64,000 bases of DNA. It comes from Actinopolyspora lacussalsi. Lineage in GTDB: Bacteria > Actinomycetota > Actinomycetes > Mycobacteriales > Pseudonocardiaceae. This document shows positions 40,068 to 49,746 of this stretch, one piece after another. The stretch lies in the NCBI GenBank assembly GCA_030803735.1, contig JAURUC010000001.1:1-64000 (forward strand), in the 5' to 3' direction. Below the pieces are notes generated by a model that was given only the letters and a program-made list of their open reading frames with translations, was not told the DNA's origin and searched no databases. The stretch's first letter is position 1; each line of letters opens with the position of its first letter. A program made the translations under genes and the position numbers.

Positions 40068-41246
40068 GTGGCCAAGGACTACTACGGGATCCTCGGGGTA
40101 TCGAAGGACGCGACCCAGGATCAGATCAAGCGGGCTTACCGCAAGCTTGCGCGGGAACTCCATCCCGACGTCAACCAGGAGGACGGCGCGCAGGAGCGCT
40201 TCCGAGAGGTAAGCACTGCTTACGAAGTTCTTTCGGATCCCCAGAAGCGCCAGATGGTCGACCTGGGCGGGGACCCGATGGACAGCGGGGGAGGTGCCGC
40301 GGGCGGTCGCGCCGGTGGTGACCCCTTCGCCGGATTCGGCGGCCTCGGCGACATCATGGACGCGTTCTTCGGTGGCGGATCCGGCGGCGCCGCCGGACGT
40401 GGACCGCGCAGCCGGATGCAGCAGGGATCCGACGCCCTGTTGCGGCTGGAGCTGACGCTGGAGGAGTGCGCCCAGGGAGTCAACCGCGATGTCACCGTCG
40501 ACACGGCTGTCGTCTGTGACACCTGTGAGGGTGGCGGCTCCAGCGCGGGCAGCGCCCCCTCCACCTGTGACACCTGTGAGGGCCGCGGCGAGATCCAGTC
40601 GGTGCAGCGCTCCTTCCTCGGGCAGGTCATGACCTCGCGTCCCTGCCCCGTCTGCCGCGGCTTCGGCGAGGTGATCACGGATCCCTGCCAGCAGTGCGGT
40701 GGCGACGGGCGGGTGCGTTCCCGGCGCACCATCACGGTGAAGATCCCGGCCGGTGTCGGTGACGGGATGCGGGTCCGGCTCGCCGGTGAGGGCGAGGTCG
40801 GCCCCGGCGGTGGTCCCGCCGGCGACCTGTTCGTCGAGGTCGAGGAACTGCAACACGAGCGGTTCGTCCGCGACGGTGCCGATCTGCACTGCCACGTCCA
40901 GGTGCCCATGACCGCGGCGGCGCTGGGCACGGTGGTCAACATCCGAACCCTCGAGGACGAGGAGGAGCTGACGGTCGAGCCCGGCACGCAGCCGGGTACC
41001 GAGTACGTGCTCGACGGCCGTGGGTTGCCCAAGCTGCGTTCCAACGGGCGGGTGAGCGGCCACGGTGACCTGCACGTTCACCTGGATGTGCGGGTGCCGA
41101 CGAAACTGGACGAGGACCAGGCCGACCTGCTGCGGCAGTTGGCCACCGTGCGTGAGGAGGAGCAGCCCGAACCCACCGTCAGTGCCGGTGGCAACGGGCA
41201 TCGCAACGGCATCTTCTCCCGTTTCCGAGGCTTCGGTCACCGCTGA
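40068..41246 (+). CDS. dnaJ: Chaperone DnaJ (DnaJ2 type)
   Basis: A 392-residue Hsp40 co-chaperone stimulating DnaK ATPase. The J-domain (1-70) has the HPD motif in [16 protein letters not shown] near residue 32. A glycine/phenylalanine linker follows (about 70-125). The zinc-binding domain at about 145-215 has all four CxxCxGxG repeats ([32 protein letters not shown]), then the substrate-binding C-terminus. GAGGAAGAG lies about 10 bases before the GTG start. Position after hrcA matches the DnaJ2 paralogue rather than the dnaK-grpE-dnaJ1 operon. Confidence 0.95.
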   Translation: MAKDYYGILGVSKDATQDQIKRAYRKLARELHPDVNQEDGAQERFREVSTAYEVLSDPQKRQMVDLGGDPMDSGGGAAGGRAGGDPFAGFGGLGDIMDAFFGGGSGGAAGRGPRSRMQQGSDALLRLELTLEECAQGVNRDVTVDTAVVCDTCEGGGSSAGSAPSTCDTCEGRGEIQSVQRSFLGQVMTSRPCPVCRGFGEVITDPCQQCGGDGRVRSRRTITVKIPAGVGDGMRVRLAGEGEVGPGGGPAGDLFVEVEELQHERFVRDGADLHCHVQVPMTAAALGTVVNIRTLEDEEELTVEPGTQPGTEYVLDGRGLPKLRSNGRVSGHGDLHVHLDVRVPTKLDEDQADLLRQLATVREEEQPEPTVSAGGNGHRNGIFSRFRGFGHR

Positions 41247-41263
41247 TCCCGTCCACATCGCTG

Positions 41264-41297
41264 GTTCCGCCCGGCCCCGTGCTCGCGGGGTCGGAAC
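41264..41297. repeat. Imperfect hairpin between dnaJ and rsmE
   Basis: GTTCCG (41264-41269) pairs with CGGAAC (41292-41297), and the inner CCCCG (41275-41279) with CGGGG (41286-41290). It lies in the 120-bp gap and may partly terminate or process the hrcA-dnaJ transcript. Confidence 0.4.
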
Positions 41298-41366
41298 GGG
41301 ACGCGGTCCCCGCGCGGCCTGGCCGTCCAACGTGTTTCGGCTCGTCTCCCGGAAGGGGTTAGCGCG

Positions 41367-42107
41367 ATGTCATCCACCCTCCCGGTCTTCTCGGTCGAGG
41401 AGCTGCCCACGGGCGAGCTCACCCGGCTGGACGGCCCCGAGGGCAAGCACGCCGCCACGGTGCGTCGGATGCGTTCCGGCGCCCGGCTGTTGCTGTCGGA
41501 CGGACGGGGCGGTGTGGCCGAGTGTCTGGTGACCGAGGTCGCCAGGGACGCCCTGGACCTGGAGGTGGTGCGGCGGGACAGGGTCCCCGCCGCCGAACCC
41601 CGGGTTCGGCTGGTCCAGGCGCTGGTCAAGGGTGACCGTGGTGAACTCGCCGTCGAACTGGCCACGGAGGCGGGGGTCGATCTCGTCACTCCCTGGCGGG
41701 CCGAGCGTTGTGTGGCGCGCTGGGAGGACGGCCCTCGTGGCGCCAAGGCACTGGCGCGGTGGCGCAATTCCGCGCTGCAGGCCGCCAAACAGGCACGCAG
41801 GGCCTGGATCCCCACGGTGACCGAGCCCTGCTCCACCTCGGAGGTCGCGGAGACGCTGCGTGGCCGCGAGGCCGCTTTCGTGCTGCACGAGTCCGCCGAG
41901 CTCGGACTGGCCGACGTCGAGCTGCCCACAGCCGGTGAGATCGCCGTGGTCGTCGGCCCGGAGGGCGGCATCACCGATCAGGAGCTGTCTACACTGCGTG
42001 CGGCGGGGGTCCGACCGGTCCGACTGGGGCACGAGGTGCTGCGGGCCTCCACCGCGGGTGCCGTGGCGCTCGGAGCGCTGGGCGCACTCACGCCCCGCTG
42101 GCGGTGA
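41367..42107 (+). CDS. rsmE: 16S rRNA (uracil-1498-N3)-methyltransferase
   Basis: A 246-residue SPOUT-class methyltransferase that methylates N3 of U1498 in 16S rRNA using SAM. The N-terminal PUA-like part contains HAATVRRMRSGARLLLSDG. The SPOUT knot motifs are VVVGPEGGITDQEL at about residues 193-206 and LGHEVLRASTAGAVAL near 218. GGAAGGGG lies about 10 bases before the ATG. Placement after dnaJ2 matches the mycobacterial gene order. Confidence 0.94.
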   Translation: MSSTLPVFSVEELPTGELTRLDGPEGKHAATVRRMRSGARLLLSDGRGGVAECLVTEVARDALDLEVVRRDRVPAAEPRVRLVQALVKGDRGELAVELATEAGVDLVTPWRAERCVARWEDGPRGAKALARWRNSALQAAKQARRAWIPTVTEPCSTSEVAETLRGREAAFVLHESAELGLADVELPTAGEIAVVVGPEGGITDQELSTLRAAGVRPVRLGHEVLRASTAGAVALGALGALTPRWR

Positions 42108-42166
42108 TCGGGGGTCGGGATCGGGGATCGAGCGGAGCACCCGGTCACGGCGTGATCGGTGGTGGA

Positions 42167-42172
42167 TAGTCT
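42167..42172 (+). promoter_or_regulatory. -10 box of a probably leaderless HIT gene
   Basis: TAGTCT (TAnnnT) ends 7 bases before the ATG of the HIT gene, with no ribosome binding site, fitting leaderless transcription. Confidence 0.45.
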
Positions 42173-42179
42173 CGCGGGC

Positions 42180-42530
42180 ATGACCGATACCGAACCCTCC
42201 CTGTTCGAACGGATGATCGCGGGCGAGATCCCCGCCGATTTCGTGCACACCGACGAGCGCACGATCGCGATCCGCGACATCAGCCCGCAGGCGCCGGTCC
42301 ACGTGCTGGTGGTCCCCCGCGAGCGGTACCGCAACGCGGCCGAGCTGGCCGCGGCGGATCCGGAGCTGTTGTCCGAACTCGTCAGGGTGGCGGGCCGGAT
42401 CGCCGAGAGCGAGGGGATCACGGAATCGGGGTACCGCCTGTTGTTCAACACCAACTCCGATGCCGGGCAGACCATCTTCCACGTGCATCTGCACCTGCTC
42501 GGCGGACGCCAGTTGGGGCCGTTGGCCTGA
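42180..42530 (+). CDS. HIT-family protein (histidine triad hydrolase)
   Basis: A 116-residue protein of the histidine-triad superfamily (HinT-like), hydrolysing nucleoside phosphoramidates or related adenylated compounds. The triad HVHLHLLGG is at about residues 100-108, following the NTNSDAGQTIF strand. The N-terminal SLFERMIAGEIPADFVHTDE is typical of HinT proteins. ATG at 42180 lies just after a TAGTCT box, so it is probably leaderless. It sits between rsmE and phoH as in relatives; its physiological substrate is unknown. Confidence 0.92.
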   Translation: MTDTEPSLFERMIAGEIPADFVHTDERTIAIRDISPQAPVHVLVVPRERYRNAAELAAADPELLSELVRVAGRIAESEGITESGYRLLFNTNSDAGQTIFHVHLHLLGGRQLGPLA

Positions 42531-42629
42531 CCGGTCGACCTGACCACACCGACAGCGGGGGTGTGCTCGGCGCGTTCCGGGGAACGAACATCGGCGCTAA
42601 TCCAGTTGTTCGTTGCTCTACCATTGACA

Positions 42630-43766
42630 GTGACAGGATCCAGTACCGAAATCGCGCTTCAGCGCAGGAAGCAGGCCGGTAACAGCGTGGCCGGAACCGC
42701 AGCGGACGGGGCGGCGGCTCGTTCGGGAAACGAGTCGTCCCAGCCCCAGAAGGCACAGTCCACCCGAACAGTGCCCGACACGGCGGTGCTCGCCCTGCTC
42801 GGCTCGAAGGACGAGAACCTTCGGACCGCGGAGGAGGCACTCGACGCCGATGTCCACGTACGGGGCAACGAGGTGAGCATCTCCGGGGAGCCCACCGAGG
42901 TCGCGTTCGCCGAGCGGGTGTTCGACGAACTCATCGAGCTGGTTTCCAAGGGCAACCAGCTCACCCCCGACATCGTGCGTCGCAGCGTGACGATGCTTTC
43001 CGCCAGTAACGGGGACTCACCCAGTGACGTGCTGACCATGGACGTGCTGTCCCGTCGCGGGCGCAGTATCCGTCCGAAGACCGCCAACCAGAAGCGCTAC
43101 GTCGACGCCATCGACGAGAACACGGTCGTCTTCGGCATCGGACCGGCCGGAACCGGCAAGACCTATCTGGCGATGGCCAAGGCGGTGCAGGCTCTGCAGG
43201 CCAAGGAGGTCAACCGCATCATCCTCATCCGGCCCGCCGTGGAGGCCGGGGAGCGGTTGGGGTACCTGCCGGGAAGCCTCTACGAGAAGATCGATCCCTA
43301 TCTGCGGCCGCTCTACGACGCGCTGTACGACATGATCGACCCCGAATCGGTCCCCAGGCTGACCCAGGCCGGAACCATCGAGGTCGCCCCGTTGGCTTAC
43401 ATGCGCGGACGTACCCTCAACGACGCCTTCATCATCCTCGACGAGGCGCAGAACACCACGCCGGAACAGATGAAGATGTTTCTGACCAGGTTGGGTTTCG
43501 GCTCCAAGATCGTGGTTACCGGTGACGTGACGCAGATCGACCTGCCCGGTGGTCAGCGCAGCGGACTCAAGGTCGTCCGCGAGATCCTGGAGGGGATCGA
43601 CGACATCCTGTTCTCGACCCTGGACAGCCAGGACGTGGTGCGGCATCGCCTGGTCGGTGAGATCGTCAACGCGTACGACCGTTGGCAGGAACACCAGGAC
43701 GGTGAGGGCGGCAATCCTGCCCGAAAGACACGAATCTCCGAGGGGCGGGCGCACGAGCAGGCATGA
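42630..43766 (+). CDS. phoH: PhoH-family ATPase
   Basis: A 378-residue PhoH-like P-loop ATPase, probably acting on RNA. Walker [16 protein letters not shown] is at about residues 171-185, Walker [15 protein letters not shown] near 267, and the family motif [10 protein letters not shown] near 256. An N-terminal KH-like segment ([20 protein letters not shown]) precedes the ATPase. GTG at 42630 is a provisional start; in-frame starts from 42561 exist but give unlikely sequence. The stop overlaps the ybeY start (ATGA), supporting a joint role in rRNA maturation. Confidence 0.92.
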   Translation: MTGSSTEIALQRRKQAGNSVAGTAADGAAARSGNESSQPQKAQSTRTVPDTAVLALLGSKDENLRTAEEALDADVHVRGNEVSISGEPTEVAFAERVFDELIELVSKGNQLTPDIVRRSVTMLSASNGDSPSDVLTMDVLSRRGRSIRPKTANQKRYVDAIDENTVVFGIGPAGTGKTYLAMAKAVQALQAKEVNRIILIRPAVEAGERLGYLPGSLYEKIDPYLRPLYDALYDMIDPESVPRLTQAGTIEVAPLAYMRGRTLNDAFIILDEAQNTTPEQMKMFLTRLGFGSKIVVTGDVTQIDLPGGQRSGLKVVREILEGIDDILFSTLDSQDVVRHRLVGEIVNAYDRWQEHQDGEGGNPARKTRISEGRAHEQA

Positions 43767-44329
43767 GTATCGAGATAGCCAACGAGTCCGTCGTACGGGT
43801 GCCCGAGACCACCATCGTCTCCGTTGCCCGCTTCACGCTGGACCGCATGGGCGTGAGCAGGTTGGCCGAGCTGTCCATCGTGCTGGTCGAGCTCGACGTG
43901 ATGGCCGACCTGCACGAGCGCTGGATGGACCTGTCAGGTCCCACCGACGTGATGGCGTTCCCCATGGAGGAGTACGAGGCGCCACGCGGGCAGGACTCCA
44001 CCGAGACCAGCCCGGGACTGCTCGGTGACATCGTGCTGTGTCCCGAGTTCGCCAGGGATCAGGCACGCAAGGCCGGTCACGGGATGGAGGACGAACTCTA
44101 CCTGCTCACGGTGCACGGGGTGCTGCACCTGCTCGGCTATGACCACGCCGAGCCGGAGGAGGAGCGCGAGATGTTCGCGTTGCAGAACCGGCTGCTCGCC
44201 GAGTTCCGCGAGGCCAAGACGGAGGCCGATCGCGCCGCACAGCAACGCGACGCCGATTCACGAGTGTTGGGTGTGGTGGGGCTCGACGAGTCCCAGGAGG
44301 CCACGGCCGACGGCGATTCCGAACGGTAA
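43763..44329 (+). CDS. ybeY: Endoribonuclease YbeY (rRNA maturation)
   Basis: A 188-residue zinc-dependent RNase needed for 16S rRNA 3'-end maturation and ribosome quality control. The zinc motif [11 protein letters not shown] is at about residues 117-127, and the upstream [11 protein letters not shown] strand near 58 is conserved. A charged C-terminal extension of about 35 residues goes beyond the usual end. Its start overlaps phoH by four bases, and the CBS membrane protein follows after 14 bp; this phoH-ybeY-corC-era order is widespread. Confidence 0.95.
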   Translation: MSIEIANESVVRVPETTIVSVARFTLDRMGVSRLAELSIVLVELDVMADLHERWMDLSGPTDVMAFPMEEYEAPRGQDSTETSPGLLGDIVLCPEFARDQARKAGHGMEDELYLLTVHGVLHLLGYDHAEPEEEREMFALQNRLLAEFREAKTEADRAAQQRDADSRVLGVVGLDESQEATADGDSER

Positions 44330-44343
44330 CGGACTTTCTCATA

Positions 44344-45675
44344 GTGTTCACCGGAATCATGGCGCTGCTGGTGTGGGCCGTGTTGTTGGTGTTGGCGGCC
44401 GGTGTGTTCGCGGCTGCCGACGCGGCCATCGGAACGGCTTCGCACGCCAGAGTCGAGGAGCTACTGCGGCAGGGAAGAGCCGGAGCGGCACAGTTCGCCA
44501 GGGTGCTGGCCGACCGCCCCAGGCACGTCAACCTGTTGCTGCTGTTGCGGTTGACCTGCGAGCTCACCGCGACGGTGCTGGTAACCGTGATGGTGCTCGA
44601 GGTGAGCGCCACGCCCGGCTGGTCGGTGCTGTTCGCCGTGCTGATCATGTTGGTGGTTTCCTACGTGCTCGTCGGCGTGGGACCGCGAACCATAGGTCGC
44701 CAGCATCCCTACGGGGTGGGACTCGTGGTGGCGGGACCGGTAGCCGTGCTGGCCCGTCTGCTCAACCCGCTGACGCGGTTGCTGATTTTCGTGGGAAACG
44801 CCATCACTCCCGGCCGTGGTTTCCGTGAGGGGCCGTTCTCCTCGGAAGTGGAGCTGCGGGAACTCGTCGATCTGGCCGGGGAACGCGGCGTGGTCGCCGC
44901 CGGTGAGCGCGAGATGATCCACTCGGTCTTCGAGCTCGGCGACACCACGGCACGCGAGGTGATGGTGCCGCGCACCGAGATGATCTGGATCGAGCGCGTC
45001 AAGACTCCCCGGCAGGCACTGGCGCTCGCCCTGCGTTCCGGTTTCTCCCGTATTCCCGTGATCGGTGACAGTGTCGACGACATCGTCGGGATCGTCACGC
45101 TCAAGGAACTGGCCAGGATGACCACCGAGCGCGGCGAGTCCTCCGATTCCGAGAGCGTCCGGGTCTCCGAGCTGATGCGGGAGGCCAGTTTCGTGCCGGA
45201 TTCCAAGCGGCTGGACGAGTTGCTCAAGGAGATGCAGCTCTCGCGCAGTCACATGGCTATAGCCGTGGACGAGTACGGCGGCACGGCGGGACTGCTGACC
45301 ATCGAGGACATCATCGAGGAGATCGTCGGTGAGATCACCGACGAGTCAGACCGGGAGGAACACCGTCCGGTCGAGTGGCTCGACGAGGAACTGGTTCGGG
45401 TCAGTTCACGGTTGCCGGTGGCCGATCTCGCGAGCCTGTTCGAGGTGGAGCTCGACGATTCCGAGGTCGAGACCGTCGGCGGGTTGCTCGCGCAGCGCCT
45501 CGGCCGTGTCCCCCTCCCCGGGGCCGAGGCCGAGATATCCGGACTCCGGTTGCGTGCCGAAGGGGGTAAGGACCATCGCGGGCGTATCCGGATCAACGCG
45601 TTGCTGGTTCGCAGGGCGAGTGAGTCCAACGGGCACAACACCGCCGATGACGAAAGGAATTCGCAGCATGGCTGA
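44344..45675 (+). CDS. CorC/HlyC-type membrane protein with CBS domains
   Basis: A 443-residue protein with an N-terminal DUF21 membrane domain (four hydrophobic helices within about residues 1-135), a CBS pair at about 200-325 ([32 protein letters not shown]), and a C-terminal CorC_HlyC domain (about 345-430). Members are implicated in Mg2+/Co2+ efflux or homeostasis. The acidic stretch [12 protein letters not shown] after the CBS pair is diagnostic. GTG at 44344 starts 14 bp after ybeY. The stop region overlaps the next gene by 8 bp. Confidence 0.92.
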   Translation: MFTGIMALLVWAVLLVLAAGVFAAADAAIGTASHARVEELLRQGRAGAAQFARVLADRPRHVNLLLLLRLTCELTATVLVTVMVLEVSATPGWSVLFAVLIMLVVSYVLVGVGPRTIGRQHPYGVGLVVAGPVAVLARLLNPLTRLLIFVGNAITPGRGFREGPFSSEVELRELVDLAGERGVVAAGEREMIHSVFELGDTTAREVMVPRTEMIWIERVKTPRQALALALRSGFSRIPVIGDSVDDIVGIVTLKELARMTTERGESSDSESVRVSELMREASFVPDSKRLDELLKEMQLSRSHMAIAVDEYGGTAGLLTIEDIIEEIVGEITDESDREEHRPVEWLDEELVRVSSRLPVADLASLFEVELDDSEVETVGGLLAQRLGRVPLPGAEAEISGLRLRAEGGKDHRGRIRINALLVRRASESNGHNTADDERNSQHG

Positions 45676-46033
45676 ACGCATCGAGACCGTGGCCGAGCGG
45701 CTCGACCCCGAGGACGGCAAGATCGTGACGTTGGCGCGGTCGGCGCGGGCGCGCATCGGCGCGGCGGAGGGCGCCGCCGTGCGCGACACCGACGGCAGAA
45801 CCTACACCGGCTGCACCGTGCGATTGACCGCGCTGCGGCTGACCGCGTTGCAGGTGGCGGTGGCCGCCGCCACCTCCAGTGGGGCCGAGGAGCTGGAAGC
45901 GGCGGCCGTTGTCACTGACGCTGGTGAAGTGGATGCCGACTCGGTGGCGGCGGTTCGGGAGCTGGCGAGTACGGCACCGGTGTTCCGGGCGGGCGGTGAC
46001 GGCGAGGTCGTCGAGCTCTCGCGAGGGACCTGA
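45668..46033 (+). CDS. Cytidine-deaminase-like protein lacking catalytic motifs
   Basis: A 121-residue protein at the position occupied in mycobacteria by a small gene between the CBS protein and era. The fold-like pattern ([50 protein letters not shown]) resembles cytidine deaminases, but the zinc motifs HAE and PCxxC are absent, so deamination is unlikely. AAAGGA precedes the ATG, and the start overlaps the CBS gene by 8 bp, showing coupling. The role is unknown. Confidence 0.78.
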   Translation: MAERIETVAERLDPEDGKIVTLARSARARIGAAEGAAVRDTDGRTYTGCTVRLTALRLTALQVAVAAATSSGAEELEAAAVVTDAGEVDADSVAAVRELASTAPVFRAGGDGEVVELSRGT

Positions 46034-46061
46034 CGAATCCGACCGGTGCCGACCGGGTGGC

Positions 46062-46562
46062 TCAACGCCACTCGGTCAGTCCCGCGTCGTAGGGGGAGGC
46101 ACGTGGTGGTGGTTCCTCCCCCGCTTCGGTGAAGGCCTGCAACGCCCGCACCAACCCAGCGCGATCCTCGTGCGGGATTCGTTCGACGATGGCCGAGATC
46201 TCGCTACGGCGGTACTCGGTGACCCGATCCACCAGGTCGCGGCCCGCTTCGGTGAGGCTGACCGTGATCTCCCGCCGGGACTCGGGATTGCTGTTGCGCT
46301 GCGCCCACCCCGCTGTGACCAGCCTGTCCACCGTTCTGGTCGCCGTGGACGGATTCACTCCCAGCATCTCCGCGAGCGAGACCAGCTTCAACGGGCCCCG
46401 CGAGCCGAGGGCCACCAGCAGTCGGAACTGCGGCAGCGTGATCGGCCCGGCAACCGCGGCGACCGATTTCGCCGAGACTCCCACCAGTAACCGGGAAGCG
46501 GTCAGTACCGCCTCGGTGATCGCGTCCACCTCGTCACCGTGCGGCGGCATTTCGTTACGCAT
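46062..46562 (-). CDS. MarR-family transcriptional regulator
   Basis: A 166-residue winged-helix regulator. The DNA-binding part is near residues 58-100 (VSLAEMLGVNPSTATRTVDR) with the wing NSNPESRREITVSLTEAGR just after, both standard for MarR. Helices at each end would form the dimer and ligand pocket. The gene is divergent from a ClC-type channel gene with about 55 bp between starts, and the palindrome GTTGCA-TCA-TGCAAC in that gap is a typical MarR operator. The ligand is unknown. Confidence 0.9.
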   Translation of the reverse strand: MRNEMPPHGDEVDAITEAVLTASRLLVGVSAKSVAAVAGPITLPQFRLLVALGSRGPLKLVSLAEMLGVNPSTATRTVDRLVTAGWAQRNSNPESRREITVSLTEAGRDLVDRVTEYRRSEISAIVERIPHEDRAGLVRALQAFTEAGEEPPPRASPYDAGLTEWR

Positions 46563-46577
46563 GTCGCCATTTTCACA

Positions 46578-46612
46578 TTGACGTGTACAGGGCAAGAGTT
46601 GCATCATGCAAC
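46578..46612. promoter_or_regulatory. MarR-type operator and ClC promoter
   Basis: GTTGCA-TCA-TGCAAC (46598-46612) is a perfect 6-bp inverted repeat. A good -35 box, TTGACG at 46578-46583, places the -10 at about 46601-46606, inside the palindrome, so a bound regulator would block transcription of the ClC gene. The same site lies just upstream of marR on the other strand. Confidence 0.65.
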
Positions 46613-46616
46613 GGTG

Positions 46617-48392
46617 ATGGCGGAAGCCGTAAAACGATCGATAGCCCTGCCCGTAGCGGTACGTGGGCGGATCGGGATCTGGCTCCGCGAACGTGGCAGC
46701 GGCCTGATGGCCCTCGCACTGCTGGTCGGCCTCGGTTCGGGGCTCGGCGCCATAGCCTTTCGGTGGCTGATCACGTCCGCGACCGAGCTGTTCTCCGGAC
46801 GTCCCGAATACACCGACGTGCCCGGTGCGCCACACCCCTGGTTGCCCGGCCTCGGAATCTGGTTTCTGGTGCTGGTCCCCGCCATCGCGGGACTCATCTA
46901 CGGCCCACTGGTCTACTGGTTCGCTCCCGAAGCCAAGGGACACGGTGTTCCCGAGGTCATGTACGCCGTATCGGAACGCGGCGGCCGGATAAAACCTCAG
47001 GTCAGTCTGGTCAAGGCTCTGGCCTCAGCGCTGTGCATCGGTGGTGGCGGATCAGTCGGCAGGGAAGGTCCGATCGTGCAGATCGGGTCCGCGCTCGGCT
47101 CGACCATGGGACGCGGCATGCGGCTCACCGAGCGGAGAATGCGAGTGCTGGTCGCCTGCGGCGCGGCAGGCGGCATCGCCGCCACGTTCAACGCCCCCAT
47201 GGCGGGACCGTTCTTCGCGATGGAGCTCATCCTGCGCGACTTCACGGTGGAGTCCTTCGGCGCCGTGGTGCTGTCCAGCGTCACCGCCAGCGTGATCGGA
47301 CGCGCCGTGATGGGCAACGAGGCGTTCCTCTCGCTGCCCGACTTCCACCTGCGGAACCCGAGCGAATTCCTGCTGTTCGCGCTGCTCGGCGTGCTCATCG
47401 GTGCCGCCGGGGTGCTGTTCTCCAAGGTCCTCTACCGCATAGAGGACCTCTGCGACCGAATATGGCGCGGTCCGGAGTGGCTGCGTCCCGGCGTCGGCGG
47501 GTTGTTCCTCGGCCTGCTGTTGCTGGTGCTGCCGCAGATGTACGGCGTCGGCTATCCGGTGCTGGGCAACGCCATCAACGGCAACTACGCCATCTGGTTC
47601 CTGGTGATACTGCTACTGGGCAAGATGATCGCCACCAGCCTCACCATCGGCATCGGCGGATCCGGGGGCGTGTTCGCACCCGCCCTGTTCATCGGCGGCA
47701 TGGGCGGCACCGCGTTCGGTCTCGTCGCTCACGGACTGATCCCGGAGATCGCCGGATCGCCGGGAGCCTACGGGCTCATCGGAATGGGGGCGGCCTTCGC
47801 CGGATCGGCACGGGCGCCCATGACGGCTGTGATCATCCTGTTCGAGCTGACCGGGCAGTACTCGATCATCCTGCCACTGATGCTCGCCGTCGTGGTCGCG
47901 ACGTTGATCAGCAGAACACTCAGCAGGGACACGATCTACACCACCAAGCTGAGCAGGCGCGGCATCGACCTCGACGCCAGGCAACGGCGTGGTCGGTTGC
48001 CGGACCGCACGGTCTCCGACGTGATGGATCCGCTGCCGGAAACGTTGACCACGCGGACCGGGCTCTCCGAAGCCGCGCGACGGCTGGCCCAGAGCACTGA
48101 CTCCGTGCTGCCCGTGCTGGACGACGAAGGGCGCTACAAGGGGTGTGTCACGGCGGGGGCCGTGGCCGAAGTGCTCGGGGACGGCACCGTGGACAACGGC
48201 GAGGTCGGCGACCTGCTGGAGAGCCCCCCGACGATCGCTTCCGGGAGCAAGCTCGTCGACGCGCTCGACTCGCTGGTCTCCGTCGAGGTGACCGCTGCTC
48301 CCGTGCTGGAGGAGCAGGGTACCCAACCGGTCGGTTGGATCAGTCACCGAACGCTGTTGAGCTGTATGGGGACGACCGCCAACAGCGGCTGA
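46617..48392 (+). CDS. ClC-family chloride channel/transporter with CBS domains
   Basis: A 591-residue membrane protein of the ClC family, exchanging or conducting chloride. Selectivity motifs are present: GHGVPEVMYAV near residue 104, GSVGREGPIVQIGS near 143 with the gating glutamate in GREGP, and GSGGVFAPALFIGG near 345. About ten hydrophobic helices cover residues 25-450, followed by a CBS pair in the last 130 residues (TVSDVMDPLPETLTT, VLPVLDDEGRYKG). ATG at 46617 (or GTG 46614) follows the operator directly. Probable control by the adjacent MarR regulator links it to a stress or ligand signal. Confidence 0.92.
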   Translation: MAEAVKRSIALPVAVRGRIGIWLRERGSGLMALALLVGLGSGLGAIAFRWLITSATELFSGRPEYTDVPGAPHPWLPGLGIWFLVLVPAIAGLIYGPLVYWFAPEAKGHGVPEVMYAVSERGGRIKPQVSLVKALASALCIGGGGSVGREGPIVQIGSALGSTMGRGMRLTERRMRVLVACGAAGGIAATFNAPMAGPFFAMELILRDFTVESFGAVVLSSVTASVIGRAVMGNEAFLSLPDFHLRNPSEFLLFALLGVLIGAAGVLFSKVLYRIEDLCDRIWRGPEWLRPGVGGLFLGLLLLVLPQMYGVGYPVLGNAINGNYAIWFLVILLLGKMIATSLTIGIGGSGGVFAPALFIGGMGGTAFGLVAHGLIPEIAGSPGAYGLIGMGAAFAGSARAPMTAVIILFELTGQYSIILPLMLAVVVATLISRTLSRDTIYTTKLSRRGIDLDARQRRGRLPDRTVSDVMDPLPETLTTRTGLSEAARRLAQSTDSVLPVLDDEGRYKGCVTAGAVAEVLGDGTVDNGEVGDLLESPPTIASGSKLVDALDSLVSVEVTAAPVLEEQGTQPVGWISHRTLLSCMGTTANSG

Positions 48393-48430
48393 GAACGGTT
48401 TTCAAGGACGTGCTCCCGGGGCCCGTTCGG

Positions 48431-48457
48431 CTCCACCCGCCGTGGGTAGCGGTGGAG
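48431..48457. terminator. Hairpin between the ClC gene and era
   Basis: CTCCACC (48431-48437) and GGTGGAG (48451-48457) form a 7-bp stem 39 bp after the ClC stop. No T-run follows. It is probably the end of the ClC transcript. Confidence 0.4.
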
Positions 48458-48509
48458 TGACCGGGCTCCCCACACGTCAGTGGGATGGCGGGCACGTCAG
48501 AATAGAGCC

Positions 48510-49418
48510 GTGACCAGCTCAAGCGAAACACATCGATCCGGATTCGCCTGCTTCGTGGGACGTCCCAACGCCGGCAAGTCGACGTTGACCAACGCGCTCG
48601 TCGGCACGAAGGTGGCCATCACCTCCAGCAAGCCGCAGACCACGCGGCACGCGATCCGAGGGATCGTGCACCGGACCGACGCGCAGTTGGTCATCGTGGA
48701 CACGCCGGGACTGCACCGTCCCCGGACCCTGCTGGGAGAACGACTCAACGACCTGGTGCACGAAACGTGGTCCGAGGTCGATGTCATCGGCTTCTGCGTG
48801 CCCGCCGACCAGAAGATCGGTCCCGGCGATCGCCACATCGCCGCGGAGCTCGCCAAGGTGGCCCGTCGTACCCCGGTGATCGGTGTCGTCACCAAGACCG
48901 ACGTGGTGAGCAGACCACGCGTGGCCCAACAACTGGTCGCCATGCAGGAACTCATGGACTTCACCGAGATCGTTCCGGTCTCGGCGGTGGACAGGTTCCA
49001 GATGGACGTTCTCTCCGATCTGCTGGTGCGGCAGGTTCCGGAGGGACCGCAGCTGTACCCGGACGGCGAGATCACCGACGAGCCCGAGGAGTCGTTGATC
49101 TCCGAACTCATCCGCGAGTCGGCCCTGGAAGGGGTGCGTGACGAACTGCCGCACTCACTGGCGGTGGCCATCGACGAGATGGCCCCCAGGGAGGACTACG
49201 ACAACCTGGTGGACATCTACGCATCGCTGTACGTGGAGCGTTCCAGCCAGAAGGCCATCGTGATCGGTAGGAGCGGGGAACGCCTCAAGGAGGTCGGCGA
49301 GACCGCCAGGCGGCACATCCAGGCGCTGCTGGGCAGCAAGATTTACCTGGATCTGCAGGTGAAGGTCGCCAAGGAATGGCAGCGCGATCCCAAGCAGCTT
49401 CGCAAGCTGGGCTTCTAG
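48510..49418 (+). CDS. era: Ribosome-assembly GTPase Era
   Basis: A 302-residue GTPase that binds 16S rRNA and 30S assembly intermediates. The P-loop GRPNAGKSTLTNALVG is at about residues 14-29, SSKPQTTRHAIRG (switch I) near 37, DTPGLHRP (G3) near 62, and TKTDVVS (G4) near 129. The C-terminal KH domain contains KAIVIGRSGERLKEVG near 249. GTG at 48510 was chosen because the conserved N-terminus begins there. It continues the phoH-ybeY-CBS series after the MarR/ClC insertion. Confidence 0.95.
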   Translation: MTSSSETHRSGFACFVGRPNAGKSTLTNALVGTKVAITSSKPQTTRHAIRGIVHRTDAQLVIVDTPGLHRPRTLLGERLNDLVHETWSEVDVIGFCVPADQKIGPGDRHIAAELAKVARRTPVIGVVTKTDVVSRPRVAQQLVAMQELMDFTEIVPVSAVDRFQMDVLSDLLVRQVPEGPQLYPDGEITDEPEESLISELIRESALEGVRDELPHSLAVAIDEMAPREDYDNLVDIYASLYVERSSQKAIVIGRSGERLKEVGETARRHIQALLGSKIYLDLQVKVAKEWQRDPKQLRKLGF

Positions 49419-49746
49419 GGTCGCGGCGCGAACTCGTTTGGCTCGCGTGATCGTATCTTCGACCGGGTTGGGACGTTCCGGTGTGTGAGTCCGGTCCACA
49501 GCAGGGCGGCGGGGCACATCCAGCAGCGATACGCCACCTGCCCGCCGCCTCGCGATGGGTCCGGCTCAGGCGCCGGCGCCACTGGTTTCTCGCGGGTCGG
49601 GGTCCGGGCTCGTAGCGGTGACCGGTTCGCGATGATCACTGCTATCGAGGGTCAGCGCGTCGTGATGATCCAGCCGAGTAGCGGTCCCGCGAGTGCTGCC
49701 TCCAGCCGTCATGGTGTTGCTCCTGACGCGAGTGGTGCTCTCCGCG
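49419..49746. other. Convergent intergenic region after era
   Basis: About 330 bp between era and the end of the DUF4190 gene. The hairpin at 49505-49549 is the only clear feature. In mycobacteria an amidase gene lies near this point; none is present here. Confidence 0.5.
49505..49549. terminator. GC-rich imperfect hairpin after era
   Basis: GGCGGCGGGGCA (49505-49516) pairs with TGCCCGCCGCC (49539-49549) with one bulged G and a 22-base loop, in the space between two convergent genes. It may act as a shared terminator. Confidence 0.35.

Noticed and set aside
45668..46033. Active cytidine deaminase
   Set aside because: The overall pattern is similar, but the zinc-binding HAE and PCxxC motifs are absent, so the enzyme name was not used.
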